Under the pieces are notes generated by a model. The model was given only the letters and a program-made list of their open reading frames with translations. It had not been told where the DNA came from and did no database searches. A stretch of DNA of 64,000 nucleotides, taken from positions 181,227 through 245,226 of the forward strand of contig WTPW01000022.1 of assembly GCA_009809945.1 (NCBI GenBank), read 5' to 3'. Below are positions 1 to 11,667 of this stretch, in pieces (the first letter of the stretch is position 1; each line of letters opens with the position of its first letter). The stretch is from Gigaspora margarita. Taxonomy: Eukaryota > Glomeromycota > Glomeromycetes > Diversisporales > Gigasporaceae. A program made the translations under genes and the position numbers.

Positions 1-3000
1 TCTTCACACAACTAAGACGATTTTAAAAAAATTCTTTTCTTAAAAAGTACTTTGATGCTAATTAAATATTTTTGTCCAAATTGATAAATTAATACACACT
101 GAATTACTTTAGTTATGTTGTAAATAATAAATTTTATGATTACTAGTAGATAAATGCATAATCAATTTAATAGTAAATGCCACGATAAGACTTATACAAA
201 ACTATAAAGTTACGGCATATGAAAAGCTGAATTACGGCGGCACATAATACAGTTCTGACATCGAAATGTTGCAACAATACAGTATATTACACTTTATAAC
301 TTGCCGTTATTTAAGACCGAAAATTTATAATGAGTTATAACTAGTTACTTTCGACTTATCCCGACCTTAAAATTTCTACGCATATTAATAGAAATATATT
401 TCTAGTTCGAAAATAAGTAGGATTCTTTAAATAGCATTTTCAATATATTGAATTATAAATAGGAAAAATAAAATAAGATCATCTGATTACAGCATTATAG
501 TAATCACTTTTATTTTGAAAATTGACTACAATTACTACAATTTCAGATGTTTATTTTATAGCTCAGATTTTGAATAGATTGGACGGAAATCTGCACTGCA
601 ATTAGCTTATTTTAAACAGCTTGAACAACAACTTAATAAAGATTGCACTCTTATGCAAAAATTACAAACATAGATGTGCATAATATAACAAAGTAAGACT
701 TAATTTATTACATCAATATCTTTTAAAATTTTTAAAATCTAAATTATAAATAAAGAATTTCTATATAAACAACATTGTGCTTATTTGATTATATTTTCTA
801 AAATTACTGTACAGTACAATTTTTATTAAGTGTATTCTCCATAATTTATAATTAGAAATAAAAGAATACAAAATATATATACATGCATTTTATTTAGTTT
901 ATGCTGAAATTTTAGCAAAAAAACTGATCACGTCGAATAACTGATTTAAAAAGGTATGAATTAATATCTTTCTAACAAAAATAAAAACACTTCGACACAA
1001 TTGCCAGAGAAAATAATTTGTAGAAAACTTTAACTATTTTATTAATTATTTTATGGCAATGAAATAACATATTTGTCTAGTAATGGCCATAATAAATATG
1101 CGTTGCGTTGTATAAATACTGATAATGCAAACTCAGAATCTGGCCCATAATTTCTGAGGATAGCTATAATTTCTTTATTATGATAATTTCAACCACTAGG
1201 TAAACAATTTATAGTTACATTCTAAATAAATATAAATGACCATGATACTCAAATTTATATAAATAATAATTGAATTTCAAATTGATTAAAGAAATTATAA
1301 TTCATGTAATAAACTACAAAGTCAGCAATCCAGTTTAAATATATAACCATAGTAAAATTCATAATGAATTGTCTCTCTCTCAAACCTCGCAAATAAAAAT
1401 TCAGTTCTTAAAACACAAATCACACTAAAATCTACTCCTTCAATATCTTACATCCACGCCTTAATTTTTAACAACTATGAATCTTGTCTCACAATTAATA
1501 TCTCACTTTGAAAATAATTAATGTCTTATAAGGTTCAAAATACTTTCCGATTAGCAATTATTTAACAAATTATTCATTATACGTAAATTAAATGTAAATT
1601 CGATCATACTAATATTGATCGAATAATCATAACTATATAAAGAACCTTTAAAAAAAGGCAATTCAAACCTGACTTTAATGATATTTGCAATTATTTGGCT
1701 GTTCTTTCCAACATCAATTTATTACTTATCAGTTAAAATAATGCATCATACATGGTTTTCCATAAGTACTTGTTATTGGTCATGTTGTTGATGATAACTG
1801 ATTATTCACTAGGACACTGTGCTGATGACGTGACCAAAGGGCACGTCATAACGCGGTGTCTGCTGTGAAGAAATCAGCGATTATCGTTAACTATATGACC
1901 AAATACCAGTACGATCACATGAAATGTGTGAGGGATGGTTTGAATAATGTTTTTTGATGTGGCCTATGCTGATTTTCGCAGAATCCTTTTTTAGTAGGAG
2001 TAATGATTTTCATTTATTCATTTTTGGAAGGAGTTAAACATATATCGTAACTTGATAAGTAGATTATTCAATATGATGCAAATCTGACGTTACTGATTAT
2101 AAAATAATATAAAATTTGAAATCTATACCTCCGCATTACGACATTCTTGATCATTCACAATCTATAATAGTAGTTACTATGATATTCTAGAAATCTGTAA
2201 CTAATTGCGACCAGTTTGTTAATACTTAATTGTTGAATAATTTGGCATAGATTATTATTACATTTTTGATTAAAAAAGTATTGTAACTAAATCGAGTATA
2301 GAGTGAGAATCGTTGTAAATGTATAAAAGTAATTCATTATTGCGTCATAAATTTGTAAGTCATCTTTGAATTGATAATCAATATGTGAAAAATTGAGATG
2401 TTACACCTGTATATGAAAATTAAGACGTTACACCAATATGACGACTTAACTATGATATCCATTTATAATTTTTGAAAGCACTCATTTTTTAAAAATCGAC
2501 ATTTGATAATAAACCAACTCTAACTAAATACTATATGTTACTGAATAACGAGTAAGTCTTTTTTAAGCTTGTCAGAGTAGTGATTAATTTTTGGTGAGTT
2601 AATNGTGAATTAAACATTTTACAAATTCATTTCACAGACAATTATTTCACGAAGTGTCGATAAAATGAATGTCAGTGAAATGCCACGTATCCATAAAATT
2701 TATATACAGTAGTCATTTTTCATAACAGCTAACATGTTAATTTAGGCTCATGAATATGTAATTTATTATAAAGTGTGAATGGTCAGTTTAGGCAAAAACA
2801 TCTATATAGAGTTTAGATACCAACATGTTTGATATTGAATCTGTGATTGATGGAGAATAAGTCTGTTTTTCTCCCATGTTAATAGTCATTATCGAGCAAG
2901 TATAAATAAAGCATGTTATAATTGAAGCACTCAAACTAATGGTTCGTCTTTGATTAATTTATTTTTGTGCTAAATGAGCCAAAGTCTTTGTTATAATAAG

Positions 3001-3485
3001 TGATACGGATAAAAGTTCGGGTAAAAGTTAACAAATTATTGTCGCATATTATTTTACATGAACATGCTTTTTGAACTTTGCCGAGTGATCGTGCTGGTCC
3101 TGCGCCGCGTCACACGCTGCGCAGCTACCCTAATAACTACATTATTGTACATTTCTGACGTAAGCACCTAGCCATTTTCTGCATCTTATTGAACATGAGG
3201 TTAGGGTTAGGGTTTGAAGTTAAGGGAGGGTAATATTATTATATATCAAAATTTTGGCAAGGAATTTTTTTGATATTACAAATTTTAGAAAATTTTATTT
3301 TATTACACAAAGGCACGTTACACCTGATCTTCAATAGATCGTAAGGGTGCGATATATAAGCACATCGCAGCCTAATTAAGTCCAAAATATAATCAAAAAT
3401 TCACGGTACCTCAAATTTTAAGTTTTGGGTTGTTACCTATAAAAAGTTGTACCACTCGAAAAATGATGCAAATCTTTATAAAATA
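1..3485. other. Gene-free 5' flank of Sel1-kinase A
   Basis: No convincing coding region was found. Positions 1-1763 match copy B. A degraded stretch near 545-660 corresponds to the small open frame at 14805-14905 of copy B. A hairpin with arms of roughly 70 bp lies at about 1765-1912, centred near 1838; its arms share GTACT-TTGGTCAT and GATGACGTG-type segments. A GC-richer patch lies at about 3090-3125. Two to three TTAGGG-like units occur at about 3197-3212, and also in copy B near 19385. One N is present at 2604. Confidence 0.6.
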
Positions 3486-3522
3486 GCAATACACTTGCAT
3501 TTAAATTATTTAAACAGCGCAT
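3486..3522 (+). promoter_or_regulatory. Conserved upstream element of the Sel1-kinase family (copy A)
   Basis: A block of about 37 bp containing AATACACTTGCATTTAAATT followed by ATTTAAACAG ends about 37 bp before the ATG. Close versions occur at the same place before gene B (19651-19688) and gene C (minus strand, about 60511-60550). A partial version lies upstream of gene D (about 32570-32587). Conservation across paralogues that otherwise differ upstream suggests a core promoter or 5'-UTR element. Its function is inferred. Confidence 0.5.
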
Positions 3523-3558
3523 TCCGATTTTTGCTTTTTTTTTCTAACATTTAAAAAA

Positions 3559-5693
3559 ATGAATTATAATAATCATGAAAAATCAACTGACTTAGACCCT
3601 TTTACCCTTGGATACAATTATAAACATGGGATAGGGGTAGAAAAGGATGAACACAAGGCATTTGCTTATTACCAAAAATCTGCCGATATAGGTAATGTTA
3701 AAGGAATATATCAAGTTGGGGAATGTTATTATTATGGAACAGGAGTTGAAAAAGATGAGCATCAAGCATTCATTTATTATCAAAAATCTGCAGATATGGG
3801 TAATGTAAGCGGAATGTTTGATGTTGGATATTGTTATGCAGAAGGAATCGGAGTTAAAAAGGATGAACATAAGGCATTCATTTATTATCAAAAATCTGCA
3901 GAGATGGGGCATGCCAATGGGGCATTTAATGTTGGGTATCATTATGACAATGGAATTGGAGTTGAAATGGATGAACATAAGGCATTCATTTATTATCAAA
4001 AATCTGCAGAGATGGGGCATGCTAATGGAACATATAATGTTGGATATTGTTATCAAAATGGGATTGGAGTTGAAAAGGATGAAAATAAGGCATTCATTTA
4101 TATTCAAAAGTCAGCAGAGATGAGCCATGCTACTGCAATGTGTAAACTTGGTTACTTTTATGATAATGGAATTGGAGTTGAAAAAGATGAACATAAAGCA
4201 TTCATTTATTATCAAAAATCTGCAGAGATGGGAAATGTTCAAGGAACATATAATGTTGGATGCTCATATCGAGATGGAACTGGAGTTGAAATGAATAAAC
4301 AAAAGGCATTCATTTATTTTCAAAAATCTGCAGAGATGGGGCACGCTAGTGGAACATATAGTGTTGGACGTTGTTATCTTGACGGAACTGGAGTCGAAAA
4401 GGATGAAAAGAAAGCATTTGAATATTTTAAAAAAGCTGCTGATATGGGTGATTTTAGTGCAATTTTACAAGTTGGTGACTGTTATCGAAATGGAATCGGC
4501 GTACCGAGAGAGATACAACGAGCTAATCATTGGTACCGAATAGAAAGGGGTGTAAATAGAATAAACAAATCATCATATGAGAACGTTGATGATAATTTGA
4601 AAAAAATATTAGATGATGAAAAATATCAATTATTATGGATTCCTTATAACGAATTTCGAGATATAAAAGAGATAGGAAAAGGTGGATTCGCGACTGTATA
4701 TTATGCGTATTGGCTCGACAAAAATAGAAATTTTTGGACATCAATTGCACTTAAATTGATTCATGGTTCAAATGAATGTAATCAAGAATTTGTCGATGAG
4801 GTAAGATTAATGCAATTAAGAATTTATTAATGAAATAATACTAATGTTTCTGTTTTTTTTTATTTAAAAATTTAATTTAATAATAGTTGAAAACATATTG
4901 CGATATCGGATACGAAAATCCATCATTTTTAAAATGTTATGGAATATCAAGAGACGATAAAACTAACGATTACATTATCGTTTTGAAATATGCGAAAAAA
5001 GGCTCATTACGTCAAAACCTTGAGACGGTAGCACAAATGAAATGGAAAGATAAATTGAATGTGTTATATAGTATCACTTCAGACCTTGAATCAATCCATT
5101 CTCAAGAATTGATTCATCGAGATTTACATTCCGGAAATATTTTGCAAAATCATTTAAATAGTGCATACATTACAGATTTAGGACTTTCAACATCATCTAA
5201 CATGAATCAAAAAGAAGAAATTAATGGTGTTATGCCATACGTAGCGCCTGAAGTTTTAATGGGTAAACCGTTCACGCAAGCGGCTGATATCTACGGCTTT
5301 GGAGTCATCATGTCTGAGGTTTCAACTGGAAAAAGAGCATTTGATGGAGAATCTTTCGACACTAATCTTTCAGTAAAAATTTGTCGGGGTAAAAGACCAG
5401 AGTTTGGTAAGGGAACACCTGATTATTACGTTAACTTGGCCAAGATATGTATGGATCCTGATCAAAATAAACGACCTACAGCAACTGTTATTGGTATTAG
5501 AATTGGTTATTGGCTTGACGATATGAGTCAAGATAATGATAGCGAAATTAAGAAACAATTCTTGGAAGCCGATAAAATTAAACTTAATATTGAATCACCA
5601 AAACATCCGAATCACATTTACACTAGCAAACTCATCAATACACGAGAAATAACAAGCAGATTAGATTTGCCTGAAATTCCTGATAATCTATAA
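3559..5693 (+). CDS. Sel1-repeat/protein kinase fusion protein A (intact, two exons)
   Basis: Exon 1 is 3559-4800 and exon 2 is 4887-5693. They are joined across an 86-nt GT-AG intron (GTAAGA donor, AATAATAG acceptor) to give about 682 aa. Residues about 12-325 form nine Sel1-like repeats of 36 residues with a G-GVEKDEHKAF-YYQKSAEMG pattern. A kinase domain follows, with glycine loop GKGGFATVY (about 373-381), beta-3 lysine in IALKLI (K399), HRD (491-493) with the downstream Asn of SGNIL, DLG in place of DFG (511-513) and APE (534-536). All catalytic residues are present, so it should be active. The family resemblance is to TKL-type kinases. Sel1 solenoids bind proteins, so the N-terminus probably selects partners; the substrate is unknown. 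There is no signal peptide or membrane segment. The intron falls in the N-lobe after the VDE motif, and the same intron is seen in copies B, C and D. Confidence 0.9.
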
Positions 5694-7009
5694 ATAATTT
5701 CATATTTTTTACCCAAAATTGATCCATATAAAGTTTATTCAGAGAAAATTTTTATTCGCCATTGTATATTAACACGAGCAATGTTGGACCTGGACCTGTG
5801 CATTCAATAATTTACAACTGTTCTCATTGATTATGAATAGCAGATGGAAATTTAACCGATAATCATTCGGCCAAATTGATTTCTGCATGTTCGATTTATA
5901 AATATTGAAACAATTTCATAAGTTACTTTATTTCTTTTTATTTATATATTATTGTAAAGGATGGACGTTTTTTTTTTTATATTTTATCATATGCTATTAT
6001 AAGGGGATGGACGTTTTCTTTTAACATATTATAAAATGCTATTGTAAAGGATGGACGTTTTCTTTTTTATTTGTTATTGTAAAGGTCGAACATCGAAGAT
6101 CTTTAGAGAAGCCTCACGACCTTGTCAAGTCTGTATTTAGAAAAACAAAAAAAAATAATCAAATTATGGAAACATTAATTGTTATCTTTTTGAAATTCCA
6201 GTACACATAAGCATTATAAACCTTGACTTAGTATCATTTATCTCTCATTGAAGTGATAATTTTTTTTTTACTATTATGTAAACGAGATAAATTTAACTCT
6301 TATAAGTCTTTACTATTGGAACTAAACTTGTAAGCTCAATTTATTTAGCTTATGCAGAAATTTTGCAAGAACTGTTCTTGTTAACAAGCTGATTTCATTT
6401 AAAAATAAAATTGTTCTGAATAATTTAGATTTAATGCGTTTTTCTAACTGTAATGAAAGTTCTTCGACATAATTGCCCAAGAATTCAATCTATAGAAACA
6501 TATTAATTTATTTATGCCAATTAATGTGCTTTGAAATATCATATTTGATCAGTGATAGTAATAATAAACATGCATTGTATTGCATTAATACCGATAACGT
6601 CAATTTAAAAAAATCTGGCTGAATATTCATTTGTCGATTTATATCAGTTGCCCCAGAATTTATGAGAACAACTATAATTTATTTATAAATTATGATACAT
6701 AATCAAGATAACTAGATTTTCTTAAACTGGATACAAAACTCGCATAAATAATTATATTTACTAACTATCAATCTCCGGATTGCTACAGGAAATAGGTTCT
6801 AAATTTTCCTTATAGATTCTAACCTTAGGTTCAAATTAACCGACTTGGGTTCACTTAACCTGACTGAGCCCATCGGGCCTAATATATAATAGATATAATG
6901 TAAACATATTTAGCACAAAACATAGGACTCTGTAAAGGAGTTCATGATTAATATTTTTTGAAAGAATAAATATTGTTGAATTTGAATTTATATAATATTG
7001 TTTTTTAAG
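5694..7009. other. 3' flank of gene A, no gene
   Basis: No coding region was seen. Shared 3' sequence follows the stop: a CAGATGRAAATTTAACCGAT segment near 5843-5862 also follows gene B and gene C. A short AT-rich motif with GGATGGACGTTTT recurs three times at about 5959-6060, and again after gene B at 21890-22000. A segment at 6350-6420 (TTTTGCAAGAACTGTTCTTG) is also found inverted beside gene C near 57690-57730. Confidence 0.5.
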
Positions 7010-7665
7010 TTGAAGGCATTTTACGAGATTGGCTATAAAAATCCTAAAATGTTACTGGCTATCTAGAGATGATTCAGGAAATTTTTTAATTATGCAGAAA
7101 AGGGATATTTACATAATAACCTTCACGAAGTATCGCAATTGAAATAGTAAGATAAATTAAATTTATTAAACTGTATAGCATCTGACCTTGAAGCAATTCA
7201 TTCGCAAGAATTAGAACATCGAGATCTTCATAGTGGAAACATTTTGCAAGACGATTTGGATAACGTGTGTATTACAGATTTGGGACTCTCTAATATAAAA
7301 AAAGAATTATATGGAATGTTACCTTACATGACACCAGAAATTTTACAAGGAAATCATCATAATTTTGATAATGAACTTTCAGTTACAACAGGTATACCTG
7401 ATTGTTATATATTAAATTAATCAATCAATGTATTGATTCAAATCTGAGACAACGACCTACTATCCGATAATTTACGCTTCAATTGCTACATTGATTGAAA
7501 GAATAGAATATTCTATGATGAAAAAAAACTCCCAATTTTTAGAAAGCGATAAAATTAAATCTATCATTGAACTAACAAAAAATTCGAAACATAATTATAT
7601 TAGTAAACCTATCGATGTACAAAAAATATCAAACAGTTTAGTATTTGAAAATTCTTGATAAATTA
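7010..7665 (+). pseudogene. Kinase-domain relic in copy A
   Basis: Plus-strand translation gives a broken kinase. It reads EIGYKNPKM, then a frame break and stop near SRDD, then NLHEVSQLK with an in-frame stop, then SDLEAIHSQELEHRDLHSGN, ILQDDLDN, ITDLGLSN, and LPYMTPEILQG with APE changed to TPE. The block around the F helix is deleted and only NNELSVTTGIPDCY-like residues remain. The closest sequence in the window is the kinase of locus D (28547-29334). No Sel1 part is attached. The B-copy counterpart at 22955-23560 shares most of these lesions, so the gene died before the duplication. Confidence 0.75.
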
Positions 7666-10164
7666 TAAAAGGTATATAGTAAAGTATTAGTTTCGATATG
7701 TAGGTAATTGCACGTGCTGCGGAGCGTATCCAATCATTTGTCAAATTGCTGTATACGCCAATTTGCTCCAATAATGATGTTATCCGGCAATTGAATAAAC
7801 ATGTTTACATTATAACACATGAAAAATAACAAGAAATAATTTCATAATCATATGAGTTTGTCGGATAATGCAAGAACACGGACTTTCAAAAGAAAATAAT
7901 TTTACCGTATTCAGAGCACGATGATATCGAATATTACTATATAGAAATCTTGATAGAAATTTAAGCTATAAGCAATTTTACTTCAACACGAAAAAGAATT
8001 GTTATAATCATCAAAAGAGGATCAATGTAAAAGTTAAACCTTAAGTCATATAAACAATGCATATTACTGTCAATTCATTTATGTAATAATTAAACTTAAG
8101 ACAAGTCTATAAAGTTTAATATTTATTAGATCACAAATATTAAGAAAGTTATTTATTTATTTTTAAAATCATTTCATTTTCTTGACTTGAAAGCTTGATT
8201 TGTAAGTTTTATTTCGTCATGATCGTTTGCATAAATATTATCTTCAACATCAACCCCCTTTAAATTATGATGTTTAATTTGTTAATCACGTTATCCGAAA
8301 TAATTTTTGAACGTCTGCATTTTTAATGCAGAGACACGAGATTTGTTTATACAAATGAGAAAATTTATACTCTGCAGCATTTTACATAGTTTAAGACTTC
8401 TCTACTATAATACTCTTAAGATTTAATTTAAAGTGATTGTATTATTGGTTACATATTGGAAATTATTTTATGAATTATTATACTTCGAAACTTTCATAAC
8501 CTAAAATGCAAATTTATAAATATCCTTTTATTTTGAGACATGTTTTTGATAATTTTGATAATAATATCTTGAAGTAAATCTTTAAATATATAAATATTCG
8601 CAAAATGATTATGAACTTACGTGTATTATCATGATAGTTCATCCCAGCAATGTTTGCTTAGAATTCTGAAGATCAATCTGGGTTAATTGAAACCCGAAAC
8701 TAATCCAAATAACAGATAATTACGGTTGCAAAATGAGATGAATTAGCCACTCCTAAAATATCAATTTGATGAAATCAAAATGCTGAAAAATATAACAACG
8801 CCTTCTCTAAAAATTAAATATTCAAAAATAGATCATGCTAAAACATATGTAAAAATGAAATTCTCAACACCATCTATGATATGAATTAACTCATGCTACT
8901 TGGACTAATAAAACATAATTAATGATTTGAAATTTGTCAATATATAGTTGTAAAACTGCAATAACAGAATCTGCATTTACATCACTGATACGAAAGTGAA
9001 CATTTGTTATTATAAGATATATTTCATTAATTTATTCACATTAACTTAGCATGATATAAAGGAAATTATAAATGACTTTTTAATCAATATGTTCAGTATA
9101 TAAATATTGCACAGCACTAGATTTTATAATTTTCTTTAACAAAAAATAATAATAAATTTCTTCATTAAAATTTATTCAGTAGCGAATAAAACAGTCATAC
9201 CAAAAAAATTGGCCGAATTTCCTCTAAACATTGATATTCGTGTTAATACAAAATAGAAATGATATAACTAAAATTTATGCAAAGATTTTTATTTAGTAAT
9301 AGAAAGTTAGTTTCCAAGCAGATCTGTGAATATTTTTGTAATTTCTTTTTTTTCAAATTTATTTAGTATTTTTTTTTTTCAGATTTCAGTCGGATCAAGT
9401 AGAAATTACGAGATTACTAAATTTATTCATGACTAAGTTAATTGATAAGATAAAGTGAACTTCGAATTTATCATTCTAATTACTAAAGATAATATATAAA
9501 AGTTAAGTTCTAATGCATTACATTATTGAGTTTTGCAGTGTTAATTTTGTTTGCATTTTCATTGATTAATTTTCTAAAATAGGAAAATTAAAAACATCGA
9601 TAAAGAATCGTGCCTTTATAACCTTTTTAAATTATTTAACATTAAAGATACTAATATGTTTAAGTATACCAGCTAACAGTAAATTATAAAGATATATATT
9701 TTAGCATGATCTCAAGTTTGTGAACACGTTTTCTTGTTATGGCATGATAAAATTTAAGCATTGTATATAGCCAAATCTCTTGTTCTTACTTTCACTGTAC
9801 TTTTGCTGGGTATTGTAATTAAACTTGTATGACAAATTTGATTTTTTTTTTTTTTTTTTTTAACATTGTTTGATACTTAAATAAGCATACTTAACAAAGG
9901 CAAATTAAATTCATAGTTCTGTATATTGATGAAGTTAAGCACTAAAGCAATCTACATAATTTCTCTAAAGACTGTTAGTTTGTTCATAAATTAAACTTTC
10001 ATTAATAAGCATCATGCGTTGCAACATAAATGTATGATTGGCACTTATGTACAAGATTAGCTCGATGTTGACATTGTTGCAAGATCATATGTTATCGCAT
10101 TTATCTTAACAATGAAACTATTGAAACTAGAATTAAGAGTATTTACAATTTAAATAAATATTAA
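7666..10164. other. Gene-free part of copy A
   Basis: No coding region was recognised. The sequence aligns throughout with 23561-26055 of copy B, with small indels. It includes a short GC-rich patch near 7708-7730, where copy B forms a small GCACGTG hairpin, and a 22-nt T run at 9841-9862. Confidence 0.5.
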
Positions 10165-10637
10165 GAGAATTTCTTATTACACACTAGTTGTATACACGGG
10201 TATTAATTGTCACGGCTGATGCTGAAGCTGTAACCTATTTTGATATAAAATTTAAAAATTTTTTTTGGATGTTTTTTTTTGTTTTTGTCTTATAGGGTTA
10301 GGGTAGTGTTTGGGTATAAATTTCATATTTATAGAGTATATATGGATTTTAGCAGGGCTTGTAGTTTCAAATCAGCTTCAGCATCAGCCAACTTCAGTAT
10401 CAGCCGTGACTTTAATTGATTTGATTTGCAAATTTGTAATCTATAAATTATAAACCAAAAGTTAAACCCGATTGGAGGTTAGGGTAAGGGTTAGCTTTGA
10501 AATTGAAAAGAATTAAAGTTTATGATAAAATTTTGCAAGGAATATTTTTTGTTGGAATCCGAAGAGTGGTTTCATAAGCAAATTTTTGAGTTATTATATA
10601 TACTTGTGTGAACACACTAGTGTAAAATAAAATTCTC
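10165..10637. mobile_element. Non-autonomous TIR element, present only in copy A
   Basis: This 473-bp insertion is flanked by a 9-bp direct repeat AAATATTAA (10156-10164 and 10638-10646), which could be read as an 8-bp duplication. Its ends are inverted: GAGAATTTC at the left, and AAAATTCTC at the right. Copy B has one copy of the target and no insert near 26047-26056, so it shows the empty site. It holds no open reading frame. A second inverted-repeat element lies inside at 10209-10410. Superfamily is uncertain; an 8-bp duplication would suggest hAT. Confidence 0.75.
10209..10410. mobile_element. Nested inverted-repeat element
   Basis: The 202-bp unit begins with GTCACGGCTGATGCTGAAG and ends with the inverse of GTCACGGCTGATACTGAAG. 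A further AGCTTCAGCATCAGCC copy lies just inside the right end. AT-rich flanks (ATTAATT and TTTAATT) could be a degenerate target duplication. It lies inside the 10165-10637 element and carries no coding sequence. Confidence 0.6.
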
Positions 10638-10941
10638 AAATATTAAATAAAAATTTTATAAACTTTTTTAAGTTTAATGAATACATAACTGGATGCGTAT
10701 GATTCCAATTTTCTGTATCATGCATGATTTATAGACATAAAATTTAAGATGGTTCGAATTAGGGTGGGTGCTAGAATTGTTTTTTTCATGTTAAGGATTG
10801 CCTATATCATATTAAAACTTTCTTAAAGAATTCTTTTGCTCGATATGTACTCAGCTATATATTAATATTCGCCATCATTGTGCTCTGAGCAGTAAAATCT
10901 ACTTTTTTGAACGTCCCTATTATACTTCATTATATACCTTT

Positions 10942-11395
10942 TATAAATTATCACGAATTTCATCTTCTAACCTGTTCGACATTTCTTATATGTCGATAGT
11001 TTTACTAATATAATTATGATTCGATGTTTTGTTGGCTCAATGATAGGTCTAATTTTATCGGTTTGCAAAAACTGTTTTTTACTTCATTTTCATTATCAGA
11101 ACTTTCTATTTCTTCAATCAAATGAATAATTAAACCATTAATATATCGAATAGTAGGTCATTTTCCGGGTTTAAATTCATGCATCGCTTGGCTAAGTTAA
11201 TCAGGTGTACTTGGTATAAACTCTGGCCTTAATCCAAAGCAGAATTTTATCGCAAGTTCATTATTAATATTATAATCGTCGAGAGCCATTCTTCTTGTTG
11301 ATAGTTCGTCGTAATGATACCCAAAGCATAAATATCAACTGCTTGAGTATATGGTCTCCTTTGTAAAATTTCTGGCGCCATTTAAGGTAAAATTC
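10942..11395 (-). pseudogene. Minus-strand kinase C-lobe relic in copy A
   Basis: Read on the minus strand, it starts at MAPEILQ and continues with a PYTQAVDIYALGII-like segment, LDDYNINNELAIKFC, LRPEF, TPD, a stop, then RCMNLNP, IRYINGLIIHLIEEIESSDNENEV and a decayed IEPTKH...RDNL tail. These are the activation-segment and C-lobe landmarks of the Sel1-kinase family. There are several stops and frameshifts. It is opposite in orientation to the 7010-7665 relic. The B counterpart is 26315-26706. Confidence 0.7.
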
Positions 11396-11485
11396 CCAGA
11401 CTTTTTTGGTGTTAGGGAGTCACAGAAAATTTGCTTACGACATGCTCCTTTCTATACAAATAGTTTTTTTTTTTTTTTTTTTAAA

Positions 11486-11629
11486 AGGTAATGAAAGGGT
11501 TCCGACACCTAAAACAGGTCATTAAAATTTAATTTAAATATTGCTTAATTGAAAATATTTCAATTCAATAAGCTGAGACAAAAGTCACTCGACCATAAAT
11601 ATTTAGTAAAACATTGCAAAAATTGAATA
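11486..11629. repeat. 144-bp exact repeat of transporter exon 1/intron 1/exon 2
   Basis: Positions 11486-11629 match 12492-12635 base for base, apart from an N at 11630 that ends the match. The segment covers the end of transporter exon 1, intron 1 and the start of exon 2. It sits where exon 5 and beyond would be expected. It is bounded on the other side by a poly-T tract at about 11466-11482. This looks more like an assembly seam or gap-fill than biology, though a real duplication cannot be excluded. Confidence 0.8.
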
Positions 11630-11667
11630 NATTAAAAACCATTTTTAAATGCATAATTTAAACGTAC

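Larger units (their letters stand above)
1..11462 (+). repeat. Tandem segmental duplication, copy A
   Basis: This block aligns in order and orientation with about 14237-26780. Examples of matching anchors are 1/14237, 200/14430, 3559/19728, 6770/22710, 7700/23590, 9300/25240 and 10660/26060. The offset drifts from about 14.2 kb to 16.2 kb and back to 15.3 kb because each copy has its own insertions and deletions. The unit holds one Sel1-kinase gene, a plus-strand kinase relic and a minus-strand kinase relic. The segment 1764-3193 does not align with its counterpart 18871-19378, so one copy was replaced or deleted there. Copy A ends at a poly-T tract (about 11466-11482), where it meets the transporter region. 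Alignment was done by eye, so percent identity is not given. Confidence 0.85.

Noticed and set aside
3190-3215. TTAGGG-like units (also near 10300, 10480 and 19385) as internal telomeric sequence
   Set aside because: Only two or three units in AT-rich DNA inside the duplicated block, with genes on both sides; too short for a telomere.
3592-4107. Long antisense open frames over the Sel1 arrays (also 59978-60433, 31484-31908, 19761-20060)
   Set aside because: Codon periodicity of the 108-bp repeats opens other frames; the translations are themselves repetitive and carry no domain. The sense frame has Sel1 and kinase motifs.
3600-4540. Regularly spaced repeats as a CRISPR-like array
   Set aside because: The 108-bp period is coding Sel1 repeats without unique spacers, in a eukaryotic gene.
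5175-5183. DLG instead of DFG as evidence of a pseudokinase
   Set aside because: The metal-binding Asp is kept, and Lys, HRD and Asn are intact. DLG occurs in active kinases and in all family members here.
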